Shown here in pieces: positions 45,514-55,513 of a stretch of 64,000 nucleotides of DNA. Numbering within the stretch: position 1 is the first letter of the stretch; every line of letters starts with the position of its first letter. Source of the DNA: Sphingobacteriales bacterium (GTDB lineage Bacteria; Bacteroidota; Bacteroidia; Chitinophagales; JADIYW01). The notes beneath the pieces were generated by a model. It searched no databases and had not been told where the DNA came from. It saw only the letters and a list, made by a program, of their open reading frames with translations. Position numbers and translations under genes: made by a program. The stretch is from NCBI GenBank assembly GCA_016699615.1, contig CP064984.1, positions 1,701,001 through 1,765,000 of the forward strand, given 5' to 3'.

Positions 45514-46086
45514 ATGAAATCTTTTATATTATCGCTTATTTTATTCGTATTTAGCGTAAAAGAAGCAAAAGCACAACAACAACAACAAATACAACCTACT
45601 CAGATAAATCAAATATCAAGTACAAACTGTATTTGTTATTCTGATTTTTATTTTAGTTATGATGAAAATGGGAATAGGATACAAAGAAGTTATATTAGAG
45701 TATGTACAGTTCCAAACTGTGGTACTATATCTCCCAATACAAGATTGTTAGCTGACTCAATTTTTGAAGCAGATATATCTGATACAACATTAAACTATAT
45801 GTTAAATAAAGAGCAAATTGCAAATCAAAATAATGATGAGAGTAACAATATTAAATCTGTTTATCCCAACCCAACGAAAGGAAATTTTATAGTAAGTTTA
45901 AGTAATTATTCAGATAATGCATATATTTTGTTATTTGATTTAAATGGTAACAAGATAATAGAAACAAATATGTCTGGTTCAGAACTACATATAAATATTG
46001 AAGAACTAAGCATAGGTACTTATATTCTGTTAGTAAAACTACCAAACTCAAAAGAAAATAAAAGCTATAAAATTATGAAAATATAA
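45514..46086 (+). CDS. Small secreted protein with type A T9SS sorting domain
   Basis: A 190-residue export substrate of the type IX secretion system. Signal peptide about residues 1-20 (ending VKEAKAQ), then a poly-Gln stretch coded by repeated CAA. The segment DFYFSYDENGNRIQRSYIRV resembles the opening of Bacteroidota Rhs/YD-repeat associated secreted proteins. The last about 75 residues form a type A sorting domain: SVYPNPTKGNFIVSLSN, ILLFDLNGNKIIETNMSG, INIEELSIGTYILLVKL and the terminal YKIMKI. Four Cys residues in the middle (CICYSD, CTVPNC) suggest disulfides. The mature function is unknown. Confidence 0.85.
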   Translation: MKSFILSLILFVFSVKEAKAQQQQQIQPTQINQISSTNCICYSDFYFSYDENGNRIQRSYIRVCTVPNCGTISPNTRLLADSIFEADISDTTLNYMLNKEQIANQNNDESNNIKSVYPNPTKGNFIVSLSNYSDNAYILLFDLNGNKIIETNMSGSELHINIEELSIGTYILLVKLPNSKENKSYKIMKI

Positions 46087-46130
46087 TATATACAAGAAGT
46101 AAATAGAGTTGTAACATTAGCAAAAAAATA

Positions 46131-47300
46131 TCATTCAAAATCTTTGTAGAGTAAATATTTTTTTCTGATGGTTTTGAATTTTTGAAGACCTTGTTGCCAA
46201 GTTTTTCTTATTTCAGCTTCGGTCATCTTATTTTTTAATTGTGTAGAAAGATTTCCTTTTCCATATAGTTTTACAAAAAATGTATTGAAAAATGTTGTTT
46301 TGTTGTTTGTTAATTGATACGCATTGATGAAATATTTTAATGTGAACTTATTTTTTTGCAGTTCAGTTAAGCTAATTTCTGAAAGATTGTATCCAAAGCA
46401 TTGTTGATTGAGTTGTGGTGGCGTTTTTGCACCAGGCAAAGACTGTGGTGTAAATTGGTAGTTGAGTGTTTTTGGGAAACTTGGACTGCCATAAATTTGG
46501 AATGGTAGTGTTGTGCCTCTTCCTAAGCTTACATGGTCTGTGCCTTCGAATAAGCAAAGACTTGGATACAAATAGATGCTTTGCATATTTGGAAGATTTG
46601 GAGATGGCTTGATTGGTAATTGATAAAATGTTTTGTGGTCGTAGTTTCTACATGGAATAATGGTAATGTTGCATTGTAATTTATTACTCAACCATTTTTC
46701 GCCATTGAGCATTTTTGCATATTCACCTACTGTCATTCCATGTACAATAGGAATTTGCTGCATGCCTACAAAACTTCTGTATTGTGTGTCTAAAATTGGA
46801 CCATCTACATAATGTCCATTAGGATTTGGTCTGTCTAAAATAATTAGTTTCTTCTTGTTTTCTGCACAAGCTTCCATTACATATTGCAATGTAGAAATGT
46901 ATGTGTAAAATCGTACACCTATATCTTGAATATCAAAGATTAGAATGTCTAAGTCTTTTATTTGTTCTGCTTTAGGTTTTTTATTATTTCCATATAATGA
47001 AATAATTGGTGTGTTTGTACTTGGGTCGATTCCATTTTTTACATGCTCGCCAGCATCAGCTACGCCTCTGAATCCGTGTTCTGGTGCAAATACTTTTTTT
47101 ACTTTAATATTTAATTTTAATAAAGTATCTAATAAATGTGTTTGCCCAATGGTAGATGTCTGATTAACTACTAAGCCTATATTTTTATTTTGAAGTAATG
47201 GTAAATATTGGTTGAGTTGTGCTGCACCTACTTCTATATTTTGTGCAAAGCTATTGAGTTGTATGATTGTTATAAGGAAAAATATTTGTAAATATCTCAT
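46131..47300 (-). CDS. DUF1343 / NamZ-type exo-beta-N-acetylmuramidase
   Basis: A 389-residue exported protein (signal peptide about 1-19, ending SFAQN). Family motifs: NIGLVVNQTSTIGQTHLLDT, VFAPEHGFRGVADAGEHVKN, LDILIFDIQDIGVRFYTYIS, LIILDRPNPNGHYVDGPILD, and LPNMQSIYLYPSLCLFEGTD followed by SLGRGTTLPFQIYGSP. Characterised members cleave terminal MurNAc from peptidoglycan fragments, so a periplasmic role in cell-wall recycling is likely. It stands between the convergent orphan island and the efflux operon, and is not obviously co-transcribed with the latter (59-base gap, same strand). Confidence 0.9.
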   Translation of the reverse strand: MRYLQIFFLITIIQLNSFAQNIEVGAAQLNQYLPLLQNKNIGLVVNQTSTIGQTHLLDTLLKLNIKVKKVFAPEHGFRGVADAGEHVKNGIDPSTNTPIISLYGNNKKPKAEQIKDLDILIFDIQDIGVRFYTYISTLQYVMEACAENKKKLIILDRPNPNGHYVDGPILDTQYRSFVGMQQIPIVHGMTVGEYAKMLNGEKWLSNKLQCNITIIPCRNYDHKTFYQLPIKPSPNLPNMQSIYLYPSLCLFEGTDHVSLGRGTTLPFQIYGSPSFPKTLNYQFTPQSLPGAKTPPQLNQQCFGYNLSEISLTELQKNKFTLKYFINAYQLTNNKTTFFNTFFVKLYGKGNLSTQLKNKMTEAEIRKTWQQGLQKFKTIRKKYLLYKDFE

Positions 47301-47359
47301 TGTATTTCTTTTGTTTGATGCTACAATGAGATAAATCTACAAAAATTGTGCTACATTAT

Positions 47360-50300
47360 CTATGCAACAACTTGTTTCTTGCTTTTTCTATTCTGAAACT
47401 TATCTTTTAGTGTTTCAATGATGTAGTACATAGTTGGCACTACAAACAGTGTAAGCATTAATGAACTTGATAGACCACCAATGATTACCCATGCCATAGA
47501 CTTTTTAAACTCAGAACCTGGCCCATTTGATAATGCAATTGGTAGCATACCAAATACCATCGCTAATGTGGTCATTAAGATAGGTCTTAATCTTTCTCTT
47601 CCTGCTTCTACTAATGATTCTTTTAGAGAAAGTCCTGTACTCTTTAGATGGTTGGTAAAGTCTACTAATAGAATACCATTTTTGGCAACTAAACCCATTA
47701 ACATGATAAAACCAATGATACCAAAAATACTTAAACTTTCCATAGTAAGTGCTAATGCTAATATTGCACCAATTAACGCAACTGGTATTGAGAATAATAC
47801 CACAAATGGATATAATGTACTTTCATATAATGCTACCATTACTAAGTACACTAATAAAATTCCAATTCCCATTGCAATTCCTAAGCTACCAAATGAGTCT
47901 GCTTGGTTTTTCTCTTCACCTAAGTAATCAATTTTTGTTCCTGCTGGGAAATTAGCTTTTTCAATTTCTTTTTCACATCTACCATTACAGAACCTGTTGG
48001 TCTACCTACTGTAGATGCTAGTACTTGTAATGAATTTAGCCTATTATATCTTTCTAATTTTTCTTGTGTGTCTGCTTCTTTTACATCCGCTACATCTCCT
48101 AATTTGATGATAGCACCATTTGGTGTTTGTATTGTTGTATTGATAATACTATAAATGTCTTTTTTGTCAGACTTATCGTACATTACATTGATGTCATATT
48201 CTTCTCCATCTTCTTTAAATTTAGATTGGTCGCTTCCTCTAAATGCAAGTTGAACTGCATTTCCTACCATTGGAATGCTTAATCCTAATTTTGCAATTTT
48301 ATCTCTGTTTAATGTGATTTGAACTTCTTTTTTAGATGCTTTAGAGCTGTATTCTACATAATCGGTACCTGGTGTTTTCTTTAAAATATCATGTATGATT
48401 TTTGCAGCTTTCCATAACTCATCTTTGTCTGTATTCATTACTACAATTTGTATTTGAGATTGGTTGTTACCTGTGATTTGTGTCGGTTTCATTGAGAATT
48501 TTACACCAGGAATACTATCAAATCTATTTCTTAGCATAGTACAAAATTCTTCAGTAGACATGGTTCTTTCTTTTTTGTCTACCAACGATGCTGTGATGTC
48601 TGCTTGGTTTGGTGTAGATACGTTTTCTCCCATCATTGTTCCTACTGCACCTACTTTTGTAAATACTTTGTCAGTTTCTGGATAGGATAATATTATATCT
48701 TCCATTTTTTTTGCAATCTTATTGGTTTGATATAAGGTTGCTTGTGGTTCTAATTCTACAATAAGGTTAAACTCACCTCTATCTCCATTTCCTGCAAATG
48801 AACTACCAATAAATCCTAAGCCTGCTAAGCTGAATACGCCTGCAAATAATAATATTACTCCAATAACTACATATCTTTTGTGTGATAATGCCCAGCTTAG
48901 TGCACTTGTATATTTTGAAATAATTCCATCAATAAATTTATCTAGTTTTAGATTGATATTTCCCCATAATGTATTTTCATCTAAATGCTCCAATTTTCCC
49001 CAACGTGAAGTTAATAATGGTGTAAGTGTAAATGATACCAATAAACTCATTAATGTAGAAAATACAACTACTAAGGAGAATTCTCTTAGAATGTTACCAA
49101 TTAATCCACCTGCCATTGCTAATGGCACGAATACCACAACGTCTACTAATGTAATTGCTAATGCTGTAAAGCCAATTTCTGCTCTACCTTCGATAGATGC
49201 TTTTAATTTGTCTTTACCCATTTCCATATGTCTGTATACGTTCTCTAAGATTACGATACTATCATCTACTAATATACCTACAACTAATGATAGTGCTAAG
49301 AGTGTCATTAGGTTGAGTGAAAAGCCCATTAGATACATCATCATGAATGTTGGTATCATGGCTGATGGTAATGCTACTAATACGAAGAATGAACTTCTAA
49401 AACTATGTAAGAAGAATAGCATTACAATTGCAACAATTACAATTGCTAACATTAAATCGTGTTGAACAGATGTAGCTGCTTCTAATGTATATTTTGATTG
49501 GTCTACAGCAATCTCATAATTTAATTCTAAATCTGTGTATTGGCTTACAAGTGTGTCTAGCTTCTCTTTTACTAATTTACTAACTTCTACAGCATTGGCA
49601 TCAGTTTGTTTGTTAATTTCTACACCTAATCCAACTTTTCCATTAATTCTGTTGATTGTTGTTGGTTCTATAGTGCCATCTGAAACTGTTGCAATATCGC
49701 TTAGCAAAATCTTGCTACCCATTTTGTTTTCTCTAATTATTAAGTTTCTAAGCTCTGCAACATTTGTAAGTTTTGCATCCAATCTGATGTTATATCTGTT
49801 GTCATTGTTTTCAATACTACCAGCAGGAAAGGATAAGTTGCTACTTGAGATAACCTGATATACTTGTCTTTGCTGACATATTGTAAGCGTTTAGTTTTTC
49901 ATTATCAAGTTTTACAGAAATCTCTCTTTTGCTTCCACCAATTAATGAAATTTGTCCAACGCCTTCTGTATTTAATAAAATTGGTTTTATTGTTTGGTCT
50001 ACAAAATTATATAATGCAGCATCACTCATATTTTCTGCAAACATGGTTAGTCTGAGTACAGGCAAATCACTAGAACTAAATTTTGATATAGTTGGATTGT
50101 CTGCACCATCTGGTAAATCATTTTTATATTGTTGATTTTTCTTTCAACTTCTTGTTGTGCCAAAGTAACATCTACTTTTTGTTTTAGTTGAAGTACAACA
50201 ATGGATACGTTTTCTTGTGATGTAGATGATACAATATCTAGTCCTTCAACTGTTGATGCTGCATCTTCTATTTTTTTTGTAACACTGCTTTGTACTTCAT

Positions 50301-50469
50301 CTGCTGAGGCACCTCGATATACAGTTTGTACAGAGAGTATTGGAGCTTCAAACTTTGGTAGTAAATTATAGTTGAGTTGATTGTAGCCCATAAACCCTGC
50401 AAGTATTAATACTAAGAATAATACTGAGATGAGTAATGGTCTTTTAATGGCTAGTTCGGTAATAGACAT
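47360..50469 (-). CDS. RND (HAE1/AcrB-type) efflux pump, inner-membrane subunit; three frame changes
   Basis: Proton-driven drug or metabolite exporter. Four consecutive open stretches (50469-50047, 50065-49841, 49782-47920, 47872-47360) are pieces of one protein. Breaks: a missing A in the run at 50121-50125 (repaired NNIKNDLPDGADNP), an extra base at 49869-49871 (MSARQVYQVISSSNL), and a missing A at 47969-47973 (KKEIEKANFPAGTKIDYLGE). Repaired length is 1036 residues, normal for the family. Motifs: ITELAIKRPLLISVLFLVLI (first helix), SVVVGILVDDSIVILENVYRHM-type segment in helix 4 with the proton-relay Asp pair, and RPILMTTLAMVFGMLPIALS. It is last in the tetR-tolC-adaptor-RND operon. Confidence 0.92.
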
Positions 50470-50477
50470 GTTATTTT

Positions 50478-51533
50478 TTATTTAGCATTTACAATTTGAA
50501 TCTTACTTTTGTTGTCAATATTTATTTGTCCAGAAGTGATTACTTTGTCGCCAACATTTAATCCACTTCTTACAACAATATTTTCTCCAACTTCTTCTCC
50601 AATGTCAATTTTCTTAGTAATTACATTATTGCCATTTGCTACGAATACATATGGATTTTTTGTACCTTCTACTAATGCAATTTTAGGTATTTGCATAGCA
50701 TCAGCTGGTTTTTTGAATGCAAATTTTACTGAAATATATGTGCCTGCTTTGTAGCCAGAATTTGGAATGTGTACTTCTACTCTATAATTGTGATTTTCAT
50801 CACCTTTTGGACTTATGTATTTTATTACTCCAATAACTTTTTTATCAGGATAAATTGAAGATGTAACTTGTGCACTTTGTCCAACTTTTAAATCATATAC
50901 ATTGTTTTCACTAACAAATACTACTGCTTTTAATGTTGCAATATCCATAATAGTTGCGATTGCAGTACCTGGATTTACAAACTCACCTTCGTTAAGATTT
51001 TTTTGTGTTATGATTCCACTGATTGGTGCGTATATATTGTTGTCTGCAATTTGTTGTTTGATATTTTCTTTCTGTATTTTTTGACTTTCTAGATTGTAGT
51101 TTATATCCAAAATACTAGTAGCTGGTGCAGCATCACCTTTAATCAAATCTTCAGTTCTTTGTGCATCTGTTTCTAATTTTTTGATGGTGACATCAGTAGA
51201 TTTTAATGCTATTTCTTTTAATCTAGTATCTACTTTGCCTACCAACTGTCCTTTTGATACATGTTGCCCTATTTCTAAATTTAAAGAAACAATTTTACCT
51301 GGACTTACTGCATTGATATTTGCTACTTTATTTTGTTCAAGTATGCCTGGCAATGCATAATCTGTGCTAACTGGAAAATAATTTGCCTCAAATGCAGTAA
51401 CTGATATTGGAACATTGCTTCTGTCAATTGGCTGTTCGTTTTTATTAATTACCTTTTTGTTTTGTACTAGTTTGTATCCTGCTAGTCCTAATATGGCAAG
51501 TACAATAATTCCAATGATAATGTTATTCTTCAT
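50478..51533 (-). CDS. RND efflux periplasmic adaptor (membrane fusion protein)
   Basis: A 351-residue AcrA/MexA-type adaptor linking the pump to its outer-membrane channel. An N-terminal membrane anchor (about 5-22) is followed by the lipoyl-like hairpin (INAVSPGKIVSLNLEIGQHV, SKGQLVGKVD), a helical hairpin, the second lipoyl half (IYAPISGIITQKNLNEGEFV, NPGTAIATIMD), a beta-barrel (KVGQSAQVTSSIYPDKKVIG) and the membrane-proximal domain ending GLNVGDKVITSGQINI. Eight bases separate it from the RND gene and one base from tolC, so the three are co-transcribed. Confidence 0.94.
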   Translation of the reverse strand: MKNNIIIGIIVLAILGLAGYKLVQNKKVINKNEQPIDRSNVPISVTAFEANYFPVSTDYALPGILEQNKVANINAVSPGKIVSLNLEIGQHVSKGQLVGKVDTRLKEIALKSTDVTIKKLETDAQRTEDLIKGDAAPATSILDINYNLESQKIQKENIKQQIADNNIYAPISGIITQKNLNEGEFVNPGTAIATIMDIATLKAVVFVSENNVYDLKVGQSAQVTSSIYPDKKVIGVIKYISPKGDENHNYRVEVHIPNSGYKAGTYISVKFAFKKPADAMQIPKIALVEGTKNPYVFVANGNNVITKKIDIGEEVGENIVVRSGLNVGDKVITSGQINIDNKSKIQIVNAK

Positions 51534-51534
51534 G

Positions 51535-52854
51535 TTATTTATATATATTTAAATTGTTATTTGATTTGTCTAAGTCTAGTTTTGAGCTTAAGTATTTTAC
51601 TAATGATTGCATATAGTTTGATTCTGCTTCTCTGTATGAAAATTCTGCTGAGATTACTTCAGAATATGCAATGACACCTTTTTGATATTGTGTTGTTGTA
51701 ACGTCTAATATATTTTTTGCTAGTTCTAGGTTTTGTTTGTTGATGTCTAGGTTTTTTATAGAATTTGAGATGTTTGTATTTGCATTTAACATTTGTAGTT
51801 TAAATGCTTCTTGAGTTTGCGCAATATCTAATTTTATATTTTCATTTTTAAGTGACATTTGTTTTAATGTACTTGAGTTTCTCAATCCATCAAAAATTGG
51901 GATATTTACTTGCAATCCGATAGATGCTAATTGTGTCCATTTTGTAAATGATTCAGAGAATTTATTTCCAAATGCATTGCCTGCATATTTTGCATAAAAT
52001 CCTACAGTTGGATAATAACTTGCTTTTTGTCTATTGTAATTAATTTGATTTAAAACAAGACTTTGTTTTAATATTTTAATTTCAATTCTATCATCTGCAT
52101 CATTAATAGTGTTGCTAAAATCAACTATTTCTTTAGAGTAATTTGTGTCTATCTGTATCATAGAATCTAAAGGCATTCCCATATTGTATTTCAGGTTGTT
52201 TAGTGCAACATCTTTGTTGATGCTTAATATCTCTTTATTTGCTAGGATGTTATTTAAGTTTACTTGTATTCTATCCACATCAATTTTTCTAGCTACACCT
52301 TTTTCATATTGTAATTTTACAATTGGTAATGTTTTTTCAATTCTTGCTTTACTTTCATTTAGCAACTTCTCATTTTCTTGCAACAAATAGATTTGATAGT
52401 ATGCTGCAACTGTATTATAAATAACTTCTTCTTCTGATTTAACTATTTTTAGTTTGTTTAATTCTTCATTTGGTTTTAATGCACGTATACCTTCGATATA
52501 AGACATGTTAAACAAGGTTTGATCTAATTGGATACCAGCAATAGTGTTGTATTGATTTCCGATTTGAATTCTCTGTTCTGGTGTTCCAGGTCCAAATGTT
52601 CCAGCTGGAAGTACGGTAGTTTGTAAGATAAGATTATCATCCCATTTAATTTGTCCGTTTACTTGTGGCAAGTAACCAGAGCGACCTTCATTCTTTTTTG
52701 CAATTGCAGATTGAAAATCATTCTTAGACATCTTAATATTGTTGTGATTGTTTAGTGCATATTGCACACATTCACTTATGGTATAAGTGCTTTGTGCTTC
52801 AGTATATTGTACTGCAAAAAATAGTGTTGCGAAAAGTACTAATGTTTTTCTCAT
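51535..52854 (-). CDS. TolC family outer-membrane efflux protein
   Basis: A 439-residue outer-membrane channel of the tripartite pump. Signal peptide about 1-20 (ending YTEAQS). Two homologous TolC halves can be seen: YTISECVQYALNNHNNIKMS with LPQVNGQIKWD near the N-terminus, and INYNRQKASYYPTVGFYAKY with NIPIFDGLRNSSTLKQMSLK in the second half. The last part (YQKGVIAYSEVISAEFSYRE) is the second periplasmic helix pair. It overlaps the end of the regulator gene by four bases and precedes the adaptor gene by one base. Confidence 0.94.
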   Translation of the reverse strand: MRKTLVLFATLFFAVQYTEAQSTYTISECVQYALNNHNNIKMSKNDFQSAIAKKNEGRSGYLPQVNGQIKWDDNLILQTTVLPAGTFGPGTPEQRIQIGNQYNTIAGIQLDQTLFNMSYIEGIRALKPNEELNKLKIVKSEEEVIYNTVAAYYQIYLLQENEKLLNESKARIEKTLPIVKLQYEKGVARKIDVDRIQVNLNNILANKEILSINKDVALNNLKYNMGMPLDSMIQIDTNYSKEIVDFSNTINDADDRIEIKILKQSLVLNQINYNRQKASYYPTVGFYAKYAGNAFGNKFSESFTKWTQLASIGLQVNIPIFDGLRNSSTLKQMSLKNENIKLDIAQTQEAFKLQMLNANTNISNSIKNLDINKQNLELAKNILDVTTTQYQKGVIAYSEVISAEFSYREAESNYMQSLVKYLSSKLDLDKSNNNLNIYK

Positions 52855-53504
52855 TTTAATTCTAAAAATTTATTGATTTGATTGATTATTTTTTTGTCTG
52901 ATGTGTTGGCAATAATTCCATGAAGATGATAGATAAAAAATTCTTTAAATACATTTGAGTATGTGTATGCTTCTTCAGGAAATATTTGCATATCTATGCA
53001 ATTATCTGTTCCATAAATAAAAAACTTGGCATACATATCAGTATTGATGTCTTTTCTATATATACCTTGTTCTATGCCTTTTTTTAAGTTGTCTTCTATT
53101 ATTTTTTTTGTAAAATTTTCTTTGTGTTTAGTTATCAACTGCCATGATTCTGGATAGAATTTCATCAAATCATGTACTACAGAAATTTTATATCTACCAA
53201 TTGATACAAAGATTTGAGTGCCAATTTTTAGCATTTCATCCAAAGCATCATTTGAGTTTTTTTGAAGTTGTAAAATTTCTTCTTCTTTTCTACTAATATC
53301 AAACAATAGGCATTTGTGTATCAAATCAGCTTTATTGTCTATTGTTTTGTATAATGTTTTTTTTGAGATACCTAATTCTCTTGCCAAATCATCCATAGTG
53401 GTATTTCTAATACCTACATTGATAAACAAATATTCTGCTTTACAAAAGATTTGTTCAATTAGTGTATCTTTATTTTGCTGTATGTCTTTGGTATGTAGTT
53501 GCAT
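52851..53504 (-). CDS. TetR/AcrR family transcriptional regulator
   Basis: Likely local repressor of the efflux operon it heads. I choose the ATG at 53502-53504 (217 residues) over one at 53531 because an exact TATCTTTG promoter element lies inside the longer version. The DNA-binding domain is at about residues 13-60: IEQIFCKAEYLFINVGIRNT, then TMDDLARELGISKKTLYKTI. The C-terminal ligand and dimer domain (about 70-217) is helical with no sequence clue to the inducer. A stop-start overlap with tolC ensures coupled translation. Confidence 0.92.
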   Translation of the reverse strand: MQLHTKDIQQNKDTLIEQIFCKAEYLFINVGIRNTTMDDLARELGISKKTLYKTIDNKADLIHKCLLFDISRKEEEILQLQKNSNDALDEMLKIGTQIFVSIGRYKISVVHDLMKFYPESWQLITKHKENFTKKIIEDNLKKGIEQGIYRKDINTDMYAKFFIYGTDNCIDMQIFPEEAYTYSNVFKEFFIYHLHGIIANTSDKKIINQINKFLELK

Positions 53505-53514
53505 AATAACACTG

Positions 53515-53522
53515 CAAAGATA
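53515..53522 (-). promoter_or_regulatory. -7 promoter element TATCTTTG of the efflux operon
   Basis: Minus-strand TATCTTTGC is an exact TAnnTTTG match, 10 bases before the ATG at 53504. An imperfect operator could overlap it, but none was identified. Confidence 0.6.
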
Positions 53523-53599
53523 CACATGCAAAAACTTTGGAAACTACACAAGTGTTTAAAGTTTCCTATAATTTAATGTTAAGGAATTGGTGTAGTATA

Positions 53600-54040
53600 T
53601 TAAGCAATATTTTCTTTTTCCAATAGAGAATTAAAATTATTTACCAAAGGTTTGATAAGATTATCTACTTGTGATTTTAAAATACTTTTTGGCATCAAAG
53701 CAAATGGCCCTAGTTTTACATCTATGATGAGTCCACATTTGCAATAGCCATCAAATGCCTCTACTGTCACATCTACTTTAGGATAGAATGGTGGCATAAG
53801 GCATCTAGATCTTAATTTTTTAAATGGATGATATTCTATTACTTCGTAATTAATATTTAATGGAATGCCGAGAAATATTTCTTTCTCTTGATATTTGCTT
53901 CCTACCCAACCTTCTTTAAAGTCTGTAAAGTAACATTTTTCCATAAATGGTACCCAGTCTGGTCTTCGATCAATTTCAGTAATTAGTTTCCAAGCAGCTT
54001 CTTTTGTACATTTTACATCACTATAGTATTCAAATATCAT
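53600..54040 (-). CDS. SRPBCC (START-like) domain protein
   Basis: A 146-residue soluble protein with the helix-grip pocket fold typical of polyketide cyclase/START-like proteins. The pattern CTKEAAWKLITEIDRRPDWV, PFMEKCYFTDFKEGWVGSKY, and INYEVIEYHPFKKLRSRCLM followed by VDVTVEAFDGYCKCGLIIDV fits. Such proteins bind hydrophobic ligands. It follows the P450 gene by 55 bases on the same strand and could be co-transcribed with it; binding of the P450 substrate or product would be a reasonable but unproved role. Confidence 0.82.
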   Translation of the reverse strand: MIFEYYSDVKCTKEAAWKLITEIDRRPDWVPFMEKCYFTDFKEGWVGSKYQEKEIFLGIPLNINYEVIEYHPFKKLRSRCLMPPFYPKVDVTVEAFDGYCKCGLIIDVKLGPFALMPKSILKSQVDNLIKPLVNNFNSLLEKENIA

Positions 54041-54095
54041 ATTTAAAATTTTTGCTAAAAATAATTTTTAATTAGGAATTGCTACTTTACATTTG

Positions 54096-55439
54096 TTAGT
54101 TTCTACTTCTAATTGTTGCAAAAAGTTTATTTTTTTGTCGTAGAGTTACTAATGGTTCTAGTTCAGGTGTGAATTTGTCGCTTATTTCTACTGTATATTT
54201 TTTTAGAATCATGGTTAATGCGATTTGCATTTCTTGTATTGCAAAATTGTTGCCTATACATAATCTTGGTCCACCACCAAACGGAAAATAAGCATACTTA
54301 TGTTTGTCTTTTATATTTTCTGGTAAAAATCTTTCTGGTATAAATTCATCAGGATTTTCCCAAATATTTGCATCATGGTGTACAAGGTAAATTGGCATAA
54401 TGACATTCTCATCTTTAGAAATTTTATGACCTAAAATATCATCATCATGTATAGCTCTTCTGCCTACAATCCAAGCTGGCGGAAAAATTCGCATACTTTC
54501 ATCTATAACTAATTTTAGATAAGTCATTTTTCGTAGAACCTCTGGTTTTACATCATCATCTGTTTTTATGTTATTGTCAATTTCTTGGAGTAAAACTTTT
54601 AACTTGTCTGGGTTTTTGTACAACAAATAGAATGTCCAAGCTAAAGCAATATTTGTAGTTTCGTGCCCAGCTACAAATATGGTTAATATCTCATCTCTTA
54701 GTTGTTTGTCATTCATTTGCTCGTTAGTTTCTTCATCCACAGCATCCATAAACATAGAAAGCAAGTCTTCCTGTTTTACGTCTTCAGCTCTTCTTCTTTG
54801 TATGATGTCATAGAATAATGCATCCATTTCTTCTACTGTCTTTTGCTCTGCAATATTTTTCGCTGTAGGCACCCAATCTGGAAATCGAATTGGATTTTCT
54901 ATCCTATCTGATATAAATTCACTGCCTTTAGAAACTAATTCGTACACTTTATCTTTTGTGCTTTGCACTTCATTATAGAATAAGGTTCTGTTTACAATGT
55001 TTAATGTAAGTGTGTATAATACATCATTAAAATTTATTTCTTCATCTTTGTTGGCATATTTTTGTAAATCGTTTATTGTAGATTTTGTTTCTTCAATCAT
55101 GTTCTGAAACATTAAATCTAATTTTTGTTTGTGAAAAGCTGGCTGTGCTAAGCGTCTTTGTTTTTTCCAAAATTCGCCTTCTGATGTAAGTAAACCATTG
55201 CCCAAAAATAATTTTATAATATCATAGGCAAAACTTTTGTTGTAGTTTTTATTATTATCAACTAGTATATGCTTAATGCCTTCTGGATGCGAGCAAACAA
55301 GTATTTTTCTGTCTATGACTTGAAATTTAAAAAAGTATCCAAACTTATCTTTATTTTCTTTTAAGAAATCAATTTTTATCTCTCGTTTTTTTAGAAGTAT
55401 ATCAAATATTGAGATATTTACTTTAGGTGTAGTTTGCAT
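54096..55439 (-). CDS. Cytochrome P450
   Basis: A 447-residue haem monooxygenase. The oxygen-binding I helix is LTIFVAGHETTNIALAW, the K-helix motif is ESMRIFPPAW (Glu-x-x-Arg type), and the haem loop is FPFGGGPRLCIGNNFA with the Cys ligand near residue 395. No membrane anchor is present, and the length and motifs resemble the CYP102-like or fatty-acid-type soluble P450 group rather than eukaryotic enzymes. No ferredoxin or reductase is adjacent, so redox partners lie elsewhere. Substrate unknown. The ATG at 55439 directly follows ATATCTTT, a near match to the -7 promoter motif. Confidence 0.95.
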   Translation of the reverse strand: MQTTPKVNISIFDILLKKREIKIDFLKENKDKFGYFFKFQVIDRKILVCSHPEGIKHILVDNNKNYNKSFAYDIIKLFLGNGLLTSEGEFWKKQRRLAQPAFHKQKLDLMFQNMIEETKSTINDLQKYANKDEEINFNDVLYTLTLNIVNRTLFYNEVQSTKDKVYELVSKGSEFISDRIENPIRFPDWVPTAKNIAEQKTVEEMDALFYDIIQRRRAEDVKQEDLLSMFMDAVDEETNEQMNDKQLRDEILTIFVAGHETTNIALAWTFYLLYKNPDKLKVLLQEIDNNIKTDDDVKPEVLRKMTYLKLVIDESMRIFPPAWIVGRRAIHDDDILGHKISKDENVIMPIYLVHHDANIWENPDEFIPERFLPENIKDKHKYAYFPFGGGPRLCIGNNFAIQEMQIALTMILKKYTVEISDKFTPELEPLVTLRQKNKLFATIRSRN

Positions 55440-55467
55440 AAAGATATTTTAAATTATGATGTTTGTT

Positions 55468-55475
55468 TATCTTTG
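55468..55475 (+). promoter_or_regulatory. -7 promoter element TATCTTTG before mtgA
   Basis: TATCTTTG matches TAnnTTTG exactly and lies 38 bases before the ATG at 55514. It overlaps the longer in-frame extension that would start at 55463, which supports the downstream start. Confidence 0.55.
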
Positions 55476-55513
55476 AGAATCTAAAACTAATTAAAATATT
55501 TTTATTACTGAAT

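Noticed and set aside
53505..53531. Upstream ATG of the tetR gene at 53531
   Set aside because: The extra nine codons contain an exact TATCTTTG promoter element; the ATG at 53504 is preferred.
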